Of a stretch of DNA of 64,000 nt, positions 34,474-48,311 are shown piece by piece; the first letter of the stretch is position 1; each line of letters opens with the position of its first letter. Both the position numbers and the translations under genes were made by a program. The stretch comes from Coniferiporia sulphurascens (Eukaryota > Basidiomycota > Agaricomycetes > Hymenochaetales > Hymenochaetaceae), in contig NBBA01000012.1 in assembly GCA_002794785.1 (NCBI GenBank), positions 62,001-126,000 of the forward strand, given 5' to 3'. The notes beneath the pieces are model-generated. The model saw nothing but the letters and a program-made list of their open reading frames with translations, did no database searches and was not told the origin of the DNA.

Positions 34474-37400
34474 ATGTGGGACAATGTTGAAGGTCATCGT
34501 TCGCCGATCACAGGGAACCTCAACACAGATAGTAGCAGCAACGGAAGTGCCAGTTCATCTAGTCACCAGACTCGGCAACTCCTTGGTGTCTACCCCTTTG
34601 CATCCGCAACGCCCTCGACACACGGTTTGTCAACATCGTTAGCACTAATACACTAATTGAACAGTCCTAACACTATTCTGCGTGCTATAGTAGCTCGCCA
34701 TCTCAGTAATCTGACCATTTCGGCTGTGCCACCGTCGTATATACAGGCTCCGCATTACTCCTTACCAGTAAATCATGGGAATGCATCATCACATTACGCA
34801 GAGTCGGCACAACTCTCAGCGACTGTCGTTCCTCAAGGAGGCGTTGAAAGAGTGTTCTGGGATGCGTCTCGTAATGATTTGGTCCGTATTCTGGGCGACC
34901 AAACCGCAGTTGGGTGTGTTGCTTGATTTATCGTTTTTAACAATGGCTGATATCAGGAAAACGCATACAGCCACTATTCATATCCTTCATCGGAGTGGAA
35001 TCCGCTGCCTTCCCAATCCTCATATCAGCCTTCTTCATTTGCCCAGTCATTGATGCAGCATATTGCACCATACAACGCTTACCCGACCCCTCCGCCTGCC
35101 GGATTGGTATTTTCTTCCTCTTCCTCTTCGCTCGCGAATGCCTTGGGTACGCCGCCAAGTAAAGGAGAGAGGAAAATGATCTATAACTCGATAGAGTCGA
35201 CGACATTCTTCAACGATTTCTTGGATGAGAAAATAAAAGAGCTTCCGAGGCACCAGAACCCACAAGACATAGAAAGGAAACAATCCCCCCCTTCGACGCC
35301 CAGGTTTTCCCAATCAAGTCCAGACCCGCTGCGCATGGAGAACATGGACATGAATCCACATTCCCCACTCAGTGCTGCTCAGACATCGCCCAAAAAGCGT
35401 AAGCTTGTTGAGGTGGTTATCGAGAGTCCGAGGAAATGGCCTGCGTCATCACTCAACTACTCAACTATTCCTCCTTTTCACACTCCCCCAGCGGTGCGGC
35501 AATCAGTAAAGACGAGTTCTACACCAACCCGCGTTCCAAAAATGCAAGTATATGTTGAGGTTACCCCTCCTAGACCTTGGGCCACTCCCACCCGTACGCA
35601 TTTCCAAAGGCCAGGACCGGATTCAGACCTTGAAGAAGGTGACTTGGAAGATGAGGGCGATTACACGAAATACAGAGAAATCGCAAGTACCATGCGTTCC
35701 GCTGGAAAAAGAACGGGAGACAGGGACGATAGAGGTACTTCGTTTTCTTTGTGGACATCGTGACTTAGATTCTAAGTGTTCCGCGGTTGTTTAGTGCCAC
35801 TTGAGAAGTTTCTCAACCTCCTTGAGGATATTTTCGAGGCGGAAGACAATATCTCTGCTGATGCCGATCACGCTGCTCTTCCGGCAGCCTTTTTTTCTCA
35901 TCTCAGCTCGGATCCTGCCAGACCAGCCCTACACCCTACGATTATTACTAAACTAACTAAAACTATCAGCAAAATTTCCAGACCGGCGAAACGAGTGCGT
36001 CTTGCGTCGACGCAATGGGAGGGAAGCTCGCAAGGCGCTCCCCGACGCTCCGGTGGAATGGCTGACGTTGAAAGTCAGATTCTTTCTCGGGCGCTGAAGC
36101 TTTTGGAAAGAAGCGTGCGTGCTGGCGAAGACCTTGATCCATTTGGCTTCCTCGTTACCAAGAGAGGGGACAGTTCGAACCAAGATGCCCCTCCCACATC
36201 ACCATCGAAAGCGGGTAAACCAAAGACCAGTAGAAAGAAGCCAGACATTGACAGCAAGGGAAAGCGGCCAAAGGCCCCCACGGAGAGCACTGGCGCTGAG
36301 GGCGACATTCACGTAGACCCCGATGTGGACGTTCCAGATATAACAAATGACGATCTCGACAGACTCAAGCGGATACTTGAAACGGCGCGAGATAGCATCC
36401 TAGCTGCAGATTGTTGCATTGCATTGCTTACTAGTGACAGACTCGCGAAGCAGGTGCGTCCTTAGTCTATGTTCGTGATATGTTACTTGTATGCTCATGT
36501 AATGGTCGTAGTTATATTCTGAAGAGCTTATTACATCTTGTCTAACTGCTATTAAAAACCAACTAACGAAAATTGTCTACCCTTTTGTCGAGCCGTCTGC
36601 TCCTGACGCTCGTGAATACTCTCCTATGCTCATGTATATCACAAACCGTATAGCCCAAGATTCGCTACTTTTGGGCACTGCTGAACATCGCCGTCTTATT
36701 GGGGAAATATTCCGAGCTCTTTCCGCTGTTTTACCTCGCATCAACAACCTTGTTTGCGCTGACATGTTGTCTATGTCCGACTCGATTATTATTCAGGCAG
36801 TTTACATTGCCATAGGGCCCTTTTTTGTCATTGAGAATGGTGGCGAAACTGATTTCAAAGGGAAGAAAGACGCGACCACCTTGATCATTGCGGGTACTTT
36901 GGGAAGTAGTGGAATGCGAGGGCTGCGTTTGGAGGCGCTCACGCTCATCCAAAGCGTTGGTTTGGTTCACAGCGCTACAAATATCCCTAACTAATATTTT
37001 TGTTACCAGATTTTTGCAAATCACGAAGACCAGCGTTCTTGGATCATCGAAGAGATTCTTTCTTCGTTAATCAAACTCTCTGATTCCAAGCAAAAAGCGG
37101 GTCAATTTCGGTAAGGTCTCCGTACTCCACGTTTAAGGAAAGCCTTACGATTTCGGGGAAGTCTTCGCGATGGTCGATCTATTCATACCGTATCCGCTTT
37201 ATTGCTGCAGCTTGTCCAAACCTCTGCGCACAACGTTCACCATGATGCTCGTCGCATAGCTCAAGCACGCAAGCAGCAGTTTGCTTTAAAGCGACAAGAA
37301 AGCGTCACGGTCGATTCCCAGCACCCTTTCCTTGACGAGAATGATCTTGAGGTACGCTTCGGGGGATCACTATAGTGTACCGCTAACTCGTTTGAGCAGG

Positions 37401-40400
37401 AAATAAGGCTATATTCTACCGGGCTTGAAGCTCCAACAAAAGCCGCTAAGACCATTGTCTTGTTTCTTACTCAGAGGTCTGGTAAAGGGAAGTCAACGAA
37501 GAACGTGAATGAACAGGAGTATCGTACAATCCTAGACAACCTGATATCTGATCTTCTAATCGTTCTCTTTTGGCCTGAATGGCCTGCGGCAAGCTTGGTG
37601 CTTAACATTATCTGTAGATACATGGTTAGTCATATCGAGAGTGACTACTTTAGCCCCTCGCTGGCTCACGTACTTTCCAGATCTCTTCCTTAGATGATAT
37701 AAAATCATCCAATAACGACAACAATGCGTCAAAGGCCTTGGCCCTTGACCACCTGGGAGTCATAGCAGGTCGACTGCGAGCAAATATGCTGAAATGGGGT
37801 AAACCTAGCATCGGAAAAACTTCAGCTTCAGAATTGTCTTTGCAGACAATTGATGAGGTGTGTAAATCACGAACCTTAATACATGCTGCTACTAGCCTTA
37901 TGCTCTTCTGAAGATACTGCCTACGGCCAATTCTCGGAAACTGGAACGACTCATTTGTACCCATCAGGAGGTCTTGGGTTATTTATCCAAGCGATCCTCT
38001 GAGGATCAGGCCTATGAGGTCCATCGTTCTGTATGCCCTTGTTTTTGATGCACCACTGACACACCCGCAGAGCGCCCGAGAATTAAGTATCGTTATGTGG
38101 GGCCAAGAACTTGCGACGGCCTTGACGCAACTGGATGTTGTCTTGTCTGATTCTGGCGACGAGCTTTCTCTCCAGGGTGTTCATAAAAATACACTTCTAG
38201 TTTTCGGTGAAAAGATGAAAAGTGCACTTCAAAACACTTGGACGGATGCCCCGACGGATGTATTTGACAACGCGTCAGCCTTTATTCTAACCCTACCTTT
38301 TTCCCGCGCATTGAATGTTACCCAGGACCCAAGAAGAAATGCTTCGAGTTGACAGTCTTGCTGGGCAGATTGGAACAACCCAATCTTTGAAAAATGCATT
38401 TGATCCAATTTTAAATGTGGTTATCGTTGCATTGGATGCACCTCCCGTCTTCGTAAGGACGAAGGCATTACGCGCGCTCAGTCAAATATTGACTGTGGAC
38501 GCGAGCGTCCTTCTAAATGTAAGTACTTGTGTTTCACGTATGCTGCCCACTCATTCCTTTTCAGACTAATGTTCGCCATGCTATCGAAACTCACTTACTG
38601 GACAGTTCGCCTCAAGTTCGAGATGCTGCGGTGGAGTTGATTGGCAAGTATATGATTGATTCACCCGTAGTAGCCGGTGATTACTATCAGAAGATCTCTG
38701 AGCGTATCGCGGTACATCGACCCCTCATCCTCATACCAGCTCTCTTGTGTTTCTAAACGCTTCTTAGGATACCGGTCTGGGAGTGCGCAAGAGAGCCATC
38801 AAACTTTTAAAAGCTTTTTATTATGTCACCGATTGTATGAACAGAAAAATGGACATCTGTTCGAAACTTGTCCTTCGGATGCTTGACGAAGATGATACAG
38901 TCAAGGTTGTTATTCTATACACCTCATTGACACTTCTAACAGTTTTCTAGGATTTAGCTATCAAAACATTGGACGAACTTTGGTTCACATCACCTGCGCC
39001 GTTCAATAACAAACTCCGCGGACCAGGTGAGGTATCCATGTCGCAGGAAAGGAATTGTCTTCTCGCAACTGTATCCGTCATCATGGGCGTCTGCGGAAAC
39101 TTCAAGGATCGCCAATCTCCATTGGAGGATATGCTAAGCAGAATCATGTCGAGCAAAGAAGGCGAAGACATTTCCGTTCTTCAGACACAATTTGTAGTAC
39201 TCTGTGATACAATGATTGATGGTTTAGTGGATGCTTCAGACTTCATGAATTTTGTGAGTTGGTATCTATGCGGCGTTGTTTGTTGTTCCTTCACCTGATA
39301 TTGCGTACTAGACGGTTACAAATTGCATTCGAACAATTCATCTTTTCACGATTGTATACCCGCCAATCATGTCCAGCTTGAAAGCGTCCACACTGCTCCC
39401 ATACTTAAAGAACCCAACGACTGTGAGTGCCCCCGAATCTTTAACGTCCACGTAGAAAGCTAATGGTAATGATCTTACCTCAGCTCGAAGAACATATTAC
39501 CTCCGAATACATATTGAAGATCTACCGTGCTTCAATTCCGCATATGCCAAAGACGTCTTCAAAGTTTGGAAATGACCTCCAGCAGTTGCTTCGACCTATG
39601 GTACTGAAGCCTAATGCACAGGCAGGCCTGGGTGTACGTGAACGCCAATCTTCGCCAAGCTCACGTTTGCTTATCTCTCTATAACAGTCCCTGCAAACTA
39701 CTGTCGCGTGCCTTTGTACCGTTGTGAAGTACCTAACTCATGACTTCGCTCGCCTTATTGCTCTAATGAAGTCGTGCAAATGTGGGTACTGTACATTATC
39801 GCTGATGACACCCCCAACGAACTCATCTGATGCATCTCGGATAGCGAGGGTGCAACAATATATACGTCAGGAGAACAACCAGTTAAGCTTGCAAGAGGCT
39901 CGCACTCTTCACATCTTAGTGCTCATCGTCTCGTTGTTGGGAGAATATTTTGACTTCGATCGCCTCAGGGATGAGCACGCCGAGTTAGCAGATCAATTGA
40001 ATTCCATTAGCGAGGCAAATTCGCCCTTTGTATTAATGGATTTTTGTGTTGACCAGAAGTGTGTAGGGTCCCATCGTTCGACACATTTACCACTGTATCC
40101 TCCAGCTGTATGACAAGTACACGGATACAAGCATACGAGGGCGGCTTCTTGTGTGCCTGGGCTCTCTTTTCCGGGCACAGCCTACATTGATGACACTCGA
40201 AAGCTCAGCAACGATGATGGACGCAATATTTGCCTCGCAGGAAGAAGAGAACCGTGGTCGTCTCCTTAAATTGATGCAAGAATTTCTAGTCTCTGAAAGC
40301 AACAAGCATTCTGCACAGGACAAGGGTGTGTGTTTATTCTGTTTACCTTGGACTCTAGTGATGAAACACTTTACAGAGTTAACAAGGGACGGGATCCATT

Positions 40401-41779
40401 GGTCGGATACGGGTGTGAACATGGAAGAACTTGTTGGAAATACACACGGGTTTGCGGAGTCGGGGTAGGATGTATGGTTATTCATTTGTTGAGAGATGAA
40501 CTGAAACTTGTTATAGTGTCAGCTCGGCCATAGTACAGCGTTATCTTGCCCAGATCCTTGACGCTGCCCTTTCTCCGCTTCCTCAAATACAATCCCCTGC
40601 AGTGGATATATTAGGCTACACCGTGAAGCAGGGGCTTGCACATCCCCTCCTGGTGAGTGCTTGCCATGGGAATTTCTCGCATTTCACCGATCTTTGTTAA
40701 ACAACCATTTCGTCGCAGTCCTTTCCCGTCATCGTTGCTCTTGAAACATCGCAAATAAATGCATTAAGTACACGGGCAATCGCTCTTCATACAATATTGC
40801 ACCACAAGCATGCTTCGCTGCTAAACTCAGGATTCATATCGGCGTGTCGCAAGTCATACGAATACCAATGTCAGGTCACGGAGTCACAGGTAGGGAAACC
40901 AATACTTGGCTTCCGGATGCAGCCAGCGCCAACGGCGCTATTGGCACGGTGGTACGCGCTTGTGAGGGAGAAGCGAGCTATGCGGCAAGAATTCCTGCGT
41001 GCGGTATTGAAGCTATTTGAGCTACGAGATTTAGACAAGACTGAGGAAGATGCTGTGGGATTTGCACGGTATATGGCGGAGAATTTTGCGAGCTTCGATT
41101 ACCGGTCTCAAGAGGAGGTTCTGGTTGTAATGAAGATATTGACGCGGGAGCTCGCCGAAACAGGAGCACTACTCGTCGAGCGAATTGCGCCAGATAATTT
41201 GATGGTACAGCTGAAGCAAGGACACCGTCGAGAGGTAATGGAGACTACGATGGATGCTTTGTCCGAGCAAGAGGCATATACAAAAAAAGGTCAGCGGGTA
41301 TCGAACTAGTAAGGGTCTGCTGCTGCTGATGGGAGGTCCTGATCTCAAAGGACTATCCACGCTGCCTCTAGAAGTTCAGTTGCCTTTGGCGCGATCAACG
41401 TGCATCATCGGAATGATCATGCTACTCAAGGCTCACCTTAAAACGATGTACGGCTTGTCGGAAGAGTGCGTAACTTGTCCTATTTTATTACTTTTACGCA
41501 TGACATGTAGTACAGAAAGTGTCAGAAGTTTGTAATAGGAAAGAAGAGCGCTATGGGAGATCGACCGGCAACGAGGCGGAAAGATGGGGCGATCTCATGG
41601 GAGCGAATGTCCTTTGCTGTAAAACCTATACTGACTGCAGATGACGTAGAAGCACAGATAAAGACGGTGCGTTGTGTCTCTTTATTTCAGCGCCAAAGCC
41701 AACTCCTGTCTCTTAGTTTTTGGAGGTATGGAACGAGGACGGCGCAGTTGCCGAGCCGGAAGGTGATGAGTGGGAGTAA
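34474..41779 (+). CDS. SCC2: Sister chromatid cohesion protein SCC2/NIPBL/Mis4 homologue (cohesin loader)
   Basis: This is a large gene with many short introns. The N-terminal part (to about 35760) is Ser/Pro-rich and disordered, with a basic [16 protein letters not shown]. The HEAT-repeat body starts near [19 protein letters not shown] (35800). Family-typical blocks include [60 protein letters not shown] and [20 protein letters not shown]. Others are [40 protein letters not shown] and [20 protein letters not shown]. The C-terminal region has [31 protein letters not shown] and [20 protein letters not shown], and ends [24 protein letters not shown] at 41779. SCC2 with SCC4 loads the cohesin ring on chromatin. 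The Coprinopsis rad9 gene is this family. The start at 34474 is the weakest point, because a small exon-1/exon-2 junction near 34625-34665 does not resolve cleanly. Confidence 0.93.
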
Positions 41780-42755
41780 GGGCTTCCGTGCTACCTGCAA
41801 CTATAAAACGGTGCCTTCTTGACAATTAATGTGTATAACCTTAGCCCTGACCCTATGAATCAGTCCTGACTCTCCTGCCTTTCCCTTGAGGTAACAGTTA
41901 CTATCGTATGCCCCTCTTTTATGTTGCATCCTTAGACATAATTCGGGTTTCTGGTCTCCACATCATGGAGATGACATCAGAAAGCACGGTCTGCTGCATA
42001 GTATATGAGTATTTTTGGCCGTTTTCCTCGAAAATGTTGAGATGTTTGCTTGAAAGCAGTATTTGTTTCCGTGATTTTGTAAGAGAGAGCGTATGATAGT
42101 ACCTGTACGAACCGTAGTAGGACGTATCGGCGTCGTTAAATACCGGTGGTGCTCAAATGCAGCCGGGGATTGGGGACGGTATAATGGTTATATAATCTGT
42201 GATTAGGACGAGGCCGTCTCGGACAGTAAGCAGTAGTATCAGACATGCTGACTACATTGCACTCAATCTGGACCTATGCAAGCTGCTTCCTTCCCGTTCT
42301 CCTGGCTATTAAAACCTGCCACCGATCAGCCCAATACTCAGCACAAGCCATAGGGATTCATAGAGCTGGCTCACACCCCGATGCTTTAAGCGAGGTGAAG
42401 GGCCCGGGCCTTCAAAACAAGAAAGAAGACACACAAGGTATCCTCCGATAACGGTAAGAAATTAACAAGCTCATACATACCTAATCGTAAGTTGTCTTCA
42501 TCCGCAGCGACTACTATCAAATGAATCGTGGACTTAATTTATGCCATCGCAGGCGAATAGGGTATATTGAAAGAGGCCAATTGAACGTGTCCTTCCTTAC
42601 CTACCTGGGGACACTGCTAGAGGACTGTCGAATCGAATTTAAAGCCAGCCTACAGCACAGATTCGAGAGCTGAGAAATAGCAAGCACAATCAATAGTATG
42701 TATTTGTGTAAACGGTGTAAGGAGGTTATGGTTAAGTCTAAAATAAGCTACGAGT
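41780..42755. other. Convergent intergenic region between SCC2 and OGDH E1
   Basis: Both flanking genes end here. Only short unsupported frames are visible, and no RNA gene was recognised. Confidence 0.5.
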
Positions 42756-45700
42756 CTAGTTGAAAGCTTCAGCAAGGAACTGCTTGATTTGTTTCGTGTG
42801 AAGCGCCTGTACAACAACAGTCAGTCCAATCGCCGGACCTTCCGAGGACAAAATAGTACCTTGCTGCCAGTGGCGACGGAACTCGTGGGCTCCCGTCCAG
42901 CGTAAAGGGGATACTTTCCTTTATGGTGTTGGGTTTCGTTTGCTGCGGTAAGGATGCGGGGCCCGACGTAAGTCCAAGCACCGTTGTTCAGTGGCTCTTC
43001 CTGCATGAAACAAGGATGTACTCTCGTAAGTCGCGTAGAAAACCTCCATTAGGGTGAAAAATAAACGAACCTGGCACCAAAGAAGGTCGGCATTAGGATA
43101 CTTATCTAGGTGCGGTCTGAGCTGCACACCAAATTGATTTAGCTTCCGTGAAAACTACGTCGGTAGTAAGGCACACATACCAGATCATACGGGAATGGCG
43201 ATATCTGTTCCAACCGACTGATGGCAACATCTTTAATGCCCTTTTCTTCCCTTTCTTGCAGAAGTGTGTAGTAGACTTGTCCTTTCGAAACAGCAGACGT
43301 ATAAATATCTTCCCACGTACTCGAGAGTAAGCCAAAGACGAACCAGTACACAATATGTGCCTGCGAATCTCTTCCGGGGCAACCAAATCTACGCTCGATT
43401 CAGGGAGATAACGCTCAAAATGCGTATCACCAATCATCTCATCAAGATTCGAACGAGCTTTGGGATGTCTTAGGAGAGATTTCGAAAAGAATACAACAAG
43501 CTAGCCGCATTTCATTTGAGATTTCATCTTCAATCACGGAATAGAGGAAACACATACAGGCTTCCGGAAATCACGGTGTATTTGCCTACGAAGGACATGG
43601 AACTGTTTGAAAAGGGCTTAGCATCAACGAGATAACAAGAGGGTAAAGTAGCAATCACGTAATTGGCTGGCGTGCTGCAAAGAGACAAACATTAGCCGTG
43701 CACATGACTAGTGGATGAACAAGAGGAACACCCACGTCAAATAAACAATTTGCATATTGCAATCTTGGTGCTGTCTCTCAATCTTCTGGGGGGTAGGAAA
43801 GACATGCGGATGGTCATCACATAATTGTAAAAACCGTTCAATCCGTCCACTTGAATGTTCGGGTCCCTGGCCGTCGTATCCGTGCGGCAAATTCATAACG
43901 AGACCGGTTCGCTGGAGCCACTTTCTCTCCCCGGACGCGATGAATTGATCAATAATGCATTGGGCGTTATTTGCAAAATCTCCAAATTGCGCCTCCCATA
44001 CAGTCAAATTTTCTGGCGAAACGAGAGAGTAGCCAAGTTCGAATCCTAGGGCACCGAATTCAGATAGCGAAGAGTTACATGTGACGAAACGAGCTTGATT
44101 TGAACCAAGGTTGTTTAAAGGAATATATTGTTGCTCATTCTCCTGATCATGAAGGACTGCGTGCCTTTGCGAAAATGTACCGCGCTCAACATCCTGACCT
44201 GACACGCGAACATGGTTCTTTTCCAATACCAGAGAGCCAAATGCAAGCGCTTCGGCTGTGGCCCAGTCAATATTTGACCCTTCCTCAACAGTCTTACCTC
44301 TGCTAGCTAAGATGCGAGCGAGGTTGCGGTGGACTGTAAAGCCCTGTGGATATGTGGAAATAGCCTTCCCGACACGTTTTAGCAATTCTTCGGAAGAACC
44401 AGTCGCGCGAGTAGGTAAAGGATGCTCTGCAAGCTGTTTCGGAGAAGGAAATCCTTGCCACGATGCGGAAAGCCACTCTTTGCTAGTTGGGGTGTAGTCT
44501 TTGGCCGCTGCAGCCGCTTTTTCGAGCATGCCCCAAACCCATTTCTTATGCTCTTCGATATCTTTCTCTGTAAAAGTCCCACGATCGATCAGGAACTTCG
44601 TATACTTTGTAAGAGGCGTAGGCTGTGTTTGGATCGCCCTGTACATCCTCGGTTGCGTGAAGCTAGGCTGATCGGTCTCGTTATGTCCGTAACGGCGATA
44701 ACAGACTATATCAATAACGACATCCTTCTTGAACTTGGCACGATAGTCAGCAGCGAGCTGGCAGACAAATGTTACAGCTTCCACGTTGTCACCATTAACG
44801 TGGAAAATGGGGGCGTCTATGCATTTCGCGATGTCGGAAGGGTAAGGTGTAGATCGAGAAAACCGAGGATCGGTCGTGAATCCAATCTGATTGTTGACAA
44901 TGAGATGAATCGTGCCGCCAGTTCCGTAATTAGGTAGGTTGTGGAAACCCATTGTCTCATAAACAACACCCTGACCGGCGAAGGCTGCATCTCCATGAAG
45001 GAGTACACCCATGGCCGTGTTATGGTTGGTTTCGTCATTCTCGAAATGCTGAATTGCGCGTGTTTTTCCGAGCACGACGGGATCACATGCCTCAAGATGC
45101 GAAGGATTGGCAACTAAGGACAACGATACCCTCTTTCCAGACGGAGTAGGACGGACGTAATTTGCACCCAAATGATACTTGACGTCTCCAGCCGGCCAAT
45201 CATCAGGATCGGCCGTCCCTGAGAATTCGTTCAAAATAGCTTCAATCGGTTTCCTGATAACATTCGCGAGGACATTAAGCCTTCCACGGTGAGGCATACC
45301 CAGTGTAACGTGTTTAACACCATGCTCCACAGAACGGTCAATCAGCGCCTTCATTCCTGGAATAAGCGCCTCGCAACCCTCGAGTCCAAAGCGCTTTTCG
45401 TTCGGATATTTACTGGCGATAAACTTTTCAAAGGATTCCGACCACATAATACGGTCGAGGATCATACGCTTCTCGTCTACGGTGTAGTTCCATGGCTTCG
45501 GTATCTCAACACGTTCACGGATCCAATCACACTGGTCTTTGTCCGGAATGTGCACGTATTGTATACCAACAGCCCCGCCTGGATGGAAGAGAATATTAGT
45601 TCTGGCCCATTAAGTGCATGTCGAATATCAACAACGCGTACAATAGATTCTCTGGCAAAGCTTGATAATTTCACGAAGAGCCATAGTCTTCCTATCCTCA

Positions 45701-46282
45701 GTCGCGAAGTGTGGTAAAATACCAGGTCCAAGGGCAATTTGCTTATCCAGATCGTTCTCCGTAAAGCCATACTGGTTAAGCTCGAGTTCTGGCGGTTTAA
45801 CATCGGCCAAGTCTGCATCTAATATGCCAAGGGGGTCCAAATCCGCAACATGGTGTCCCCGTACTTGGTATGCGCGAACAAGCAACTGGACCTGTTGATG
45901 CCAAGACACATGAGGGACGCAAACGAGAAAAAAAAGTAATAACGACAGCGGGTACCTTTAGATGATCATCAAGCTTGGCGCCACGGCCCGCGTCGAGAGT
46001 GGGTGCGCCGCCAACCGGCTGCGGAAGGAAGGTCGGAGGAGGCTGAAAAGCCTGATGGCTAGGAAGACCTTTATCCATCCCAGAAAAGTAGGCATCCCAG
46101 GATACATGAACCGAGCCGCGATCGTGTCGCCAATGACGATACATCTCCTCAACGTAGTATGCGTTTGTTCCGTTCGCGAATGCATCATTAGGGGAGGGAG
46201 GAGCAGCTGTTGCTAGAAACCGTGTAGAAAGTATTGCGGGGCCGCGACGCGGCAGACGGCGGAGGACCTGCCTACGCAACAT
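42756..46282 (-). CDS. KGD1: 2-oxoglutarate dehydrogenase E1 component, mitochondrial
   Basis: ATG 46282 begins an Arg-rich presequence ([20 protein letters not shown]) and then [20 protein letters not shown]. Exons continue through [20 protein letters not shown] and [14 protein letters not shown]. The thiamine-diphosphate core carries [84 protein letters not shown] and [17 protein letters not shown]. The second half has [54 protein letters not shown], and after an intron [20 protein letters not shown]. It ends [29 protein letters not shown] at 42756. E1 decarboxylates 2-oxoglutarate (and can act on 2-oxoadipate) and, with E2/E3, makes succinyl-CoA in the matrix. All motifs look intact. An upstream in-frame Met codon at 46363 would lengthen the presequence. 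Confidence 0.96.
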
Positions 46283-46461
46283 CGTTGTCGGTGATGACAA
46301 GGAGAGTAGTAGTCTGGGACTTACGTGAAGAAACGGGAACTTGCATGACGAGGCAGTACACATTGCTTAGTAACAGTCTCCCTTTAAAGGTAATTACATA
46401 AACGAATCGGGCACGGCCGCGTGACTTACGCTCCCCGAATGACTACATATACTCGGCGTCC
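46283..46461. promoter_or_regulatory. 179-bp divergent promoter, KGD1 and SUGCT-like gene
   Basis: The start codons of two mitochondrial enzyme genes face away from each other across only 179 bp, so the core promoter elements must overlap or abut. No individual factor sites are claimed. Confidence 0.5.
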
Positions 46462-48246
46462 ATGTTCTCCTCATCATCAATTGCTTCGTCCAGAAGATTT
46501 TTTCTGAAGGAAAAGGCGTGCTTTGTTCGGAGAGCTTCGATAAGCACTGGCATTGTTCCGCCGCTGAAAGGAGTCAAGATCGTGGATTTGACTAGAGTGC
46601 TCGCAGGCCCGACATGCACAATGCTTCTAGCAGACTTGGGCGCCGACGTTGTCAAGGTCGAGGAAGTTACACGGGGAGACGACACACGTATGAGCCATGT
46701 CTCAATCTATGTGTTACTTTCTAACATTGTTCAAAGGATCCTGGTCGCCCCCATCGGCACCCCTAATCGCCACGTCCCCCCCAGAAGCTTCCCATCTTCC
46801 CCCAGAGTCCGCCTACTTTTTGGCAGTCAACCGAAATAAACGCTCGGTAACGGTGAATTTCAAAGATCCAAAAGGGCTGGAAATAGTACGCCGGTTGATC
46901 AAACGCTCGGATATCCTTGTCGAGAACTTCATTCCCGGCAAATTAGCTGCCATGGGCTTAGGTTGGGAGGATTGCTACAAAATAAACCCAAGACTCGTTT
47001 ACACATCCATTTCAGGTACATACGTATACATATTTTTCTTTTCTTATCTGGTCTGACCGCTGAACCAAGGATACGGACAGGATGGTCCATATAGCAAGGC
47101 ACCAGGCTATGACGTCATCATCGAAGCCGAGGCTGGTTTGATGCACATGTCAGTCAAACGAAACTTTTGTGGTTTTCGTGAATTGTCTCTTATCCCTTTA
47201 TAGAACGGGTGAACCCGAGCGTCAGCCGTGCAAGGTTGGGGTCGCGGCTACTGACATTGCAACCGGTCTCTACGCACACGGTGCCATAATGGCTGCTTTG
47301 ATCTCCCGGGACAAGACAGGACAAGGCGTATGGATCGATTGTAATCTGTTCGAATCTCAAGTAAAATCTGGGAGATCCTTCAAGTCCGATCGGAACCATT
47401 TCTTATCATTCTGTTAGATTGCAGGCTTAGCCAACATAGCATCGAATTATTTAATCGCGGGGAAGGAGGCGTCTCGTCATGGTACTGCTCATCCATCCAT
47501 TGCACCCTACGAAGTTTTCAAATGCAAGGACGGGTTCCTGATGTTCGGTGCCGGTAACAACAAACAAGTATTAAGCCATTCATTGCACAAACCTTTGGGA
47601 TTTAAATGGACGATTTTCATTTCAGTTTGAAATTCTTGCGGACAAAATTCTTAAAAACCCAAAAATTGCCAAAGATCCGAAATTCGATACGAATGAAAAA
47701 AGAGTCGCCAATCGTGAACTGCTGAAGCAAGTCATTACAAGGGTCCTGATAACACAGGATCGAGATCATTGGCTTCGTGAATTCACAGGCCTAGGGTAAT
47801 ATATCTGCTCTGTCGCATCATGAGTGCTAACTAACGAGTTACGACCAATAGAATTCCATTCGGTCCAATAAACAACATTCAGCAGACATTCGGACATCCC
47901 CAAGCAAAGGCTCGCGATGTCGTCGTAGATGTTGAAGTACGCCTATTTATCTTCTTTGAATTTATCGCTTTATTTCATTCGTTGATGACATTGGTAATTT
48001 CTAGCATCCTCGAGCCGGACGGATTAAACTTGTCGGCCCTGCGGTGAGTTATAATGGCAAGAAGATGCCTATTACCCGACCGCCACCCTGGCTTTCTCAA
48101 CATACCGATGAGGCACGTACAAAGTTGTCGTTTATTGGTGGTATTAACATTTTAACACCGCATCGGTATGGAAATTTAAGGTTCTTATGGAGCTCGGCTA
48201 TTGCACGGAAGAGATTAACGATCTTCGTCGTGATAGAATCGTGTAA
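46462..48246 (+). CDS. Family III (CaiB/BaiF) CoA-transferase, SUGCT-like
   Basis: ATG 46462 starts a Ser/Arg-rich presequence ([20 protein letters not shown]), which suggests mitochondrial import. The family III fold follows: [60 protein letters not shown] and [20 protein letters not shown]. Next is the catalytic-Asp region [20 protein letters not shown] (Asp in GYDVI), then [20 protein letters not shown] and [20 protein letters not shown]. After introns come [20 protein letters not shown] and [14 protein letters not shown], and the end is [21 protein letters not shown] at 48246. The closest known role is succinyl-CoA:glutarate/HMG CoA-transferase (human SUGCT), but other acyl acceptors are possible within this family. 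The last intron (48113-48180) uses a GC donor. The gene is divergent from KGD1 and convergent with the cyclodeaminase-like gene. Confidence 0.88.
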
Positions 48247-48311
48247 CTTTTTCGATATCCATTTCCGTCAATGACAATCATATTTTCTGAACAACCGTTA
48301 TTAACCGCAAG

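Noticed and set aside
44025..44045. gttcgaatcc resembling a tRNA B box
   Set aside because: It lies inside a conserved exon of OGDH E1, and no A box or cloverleaf is present.
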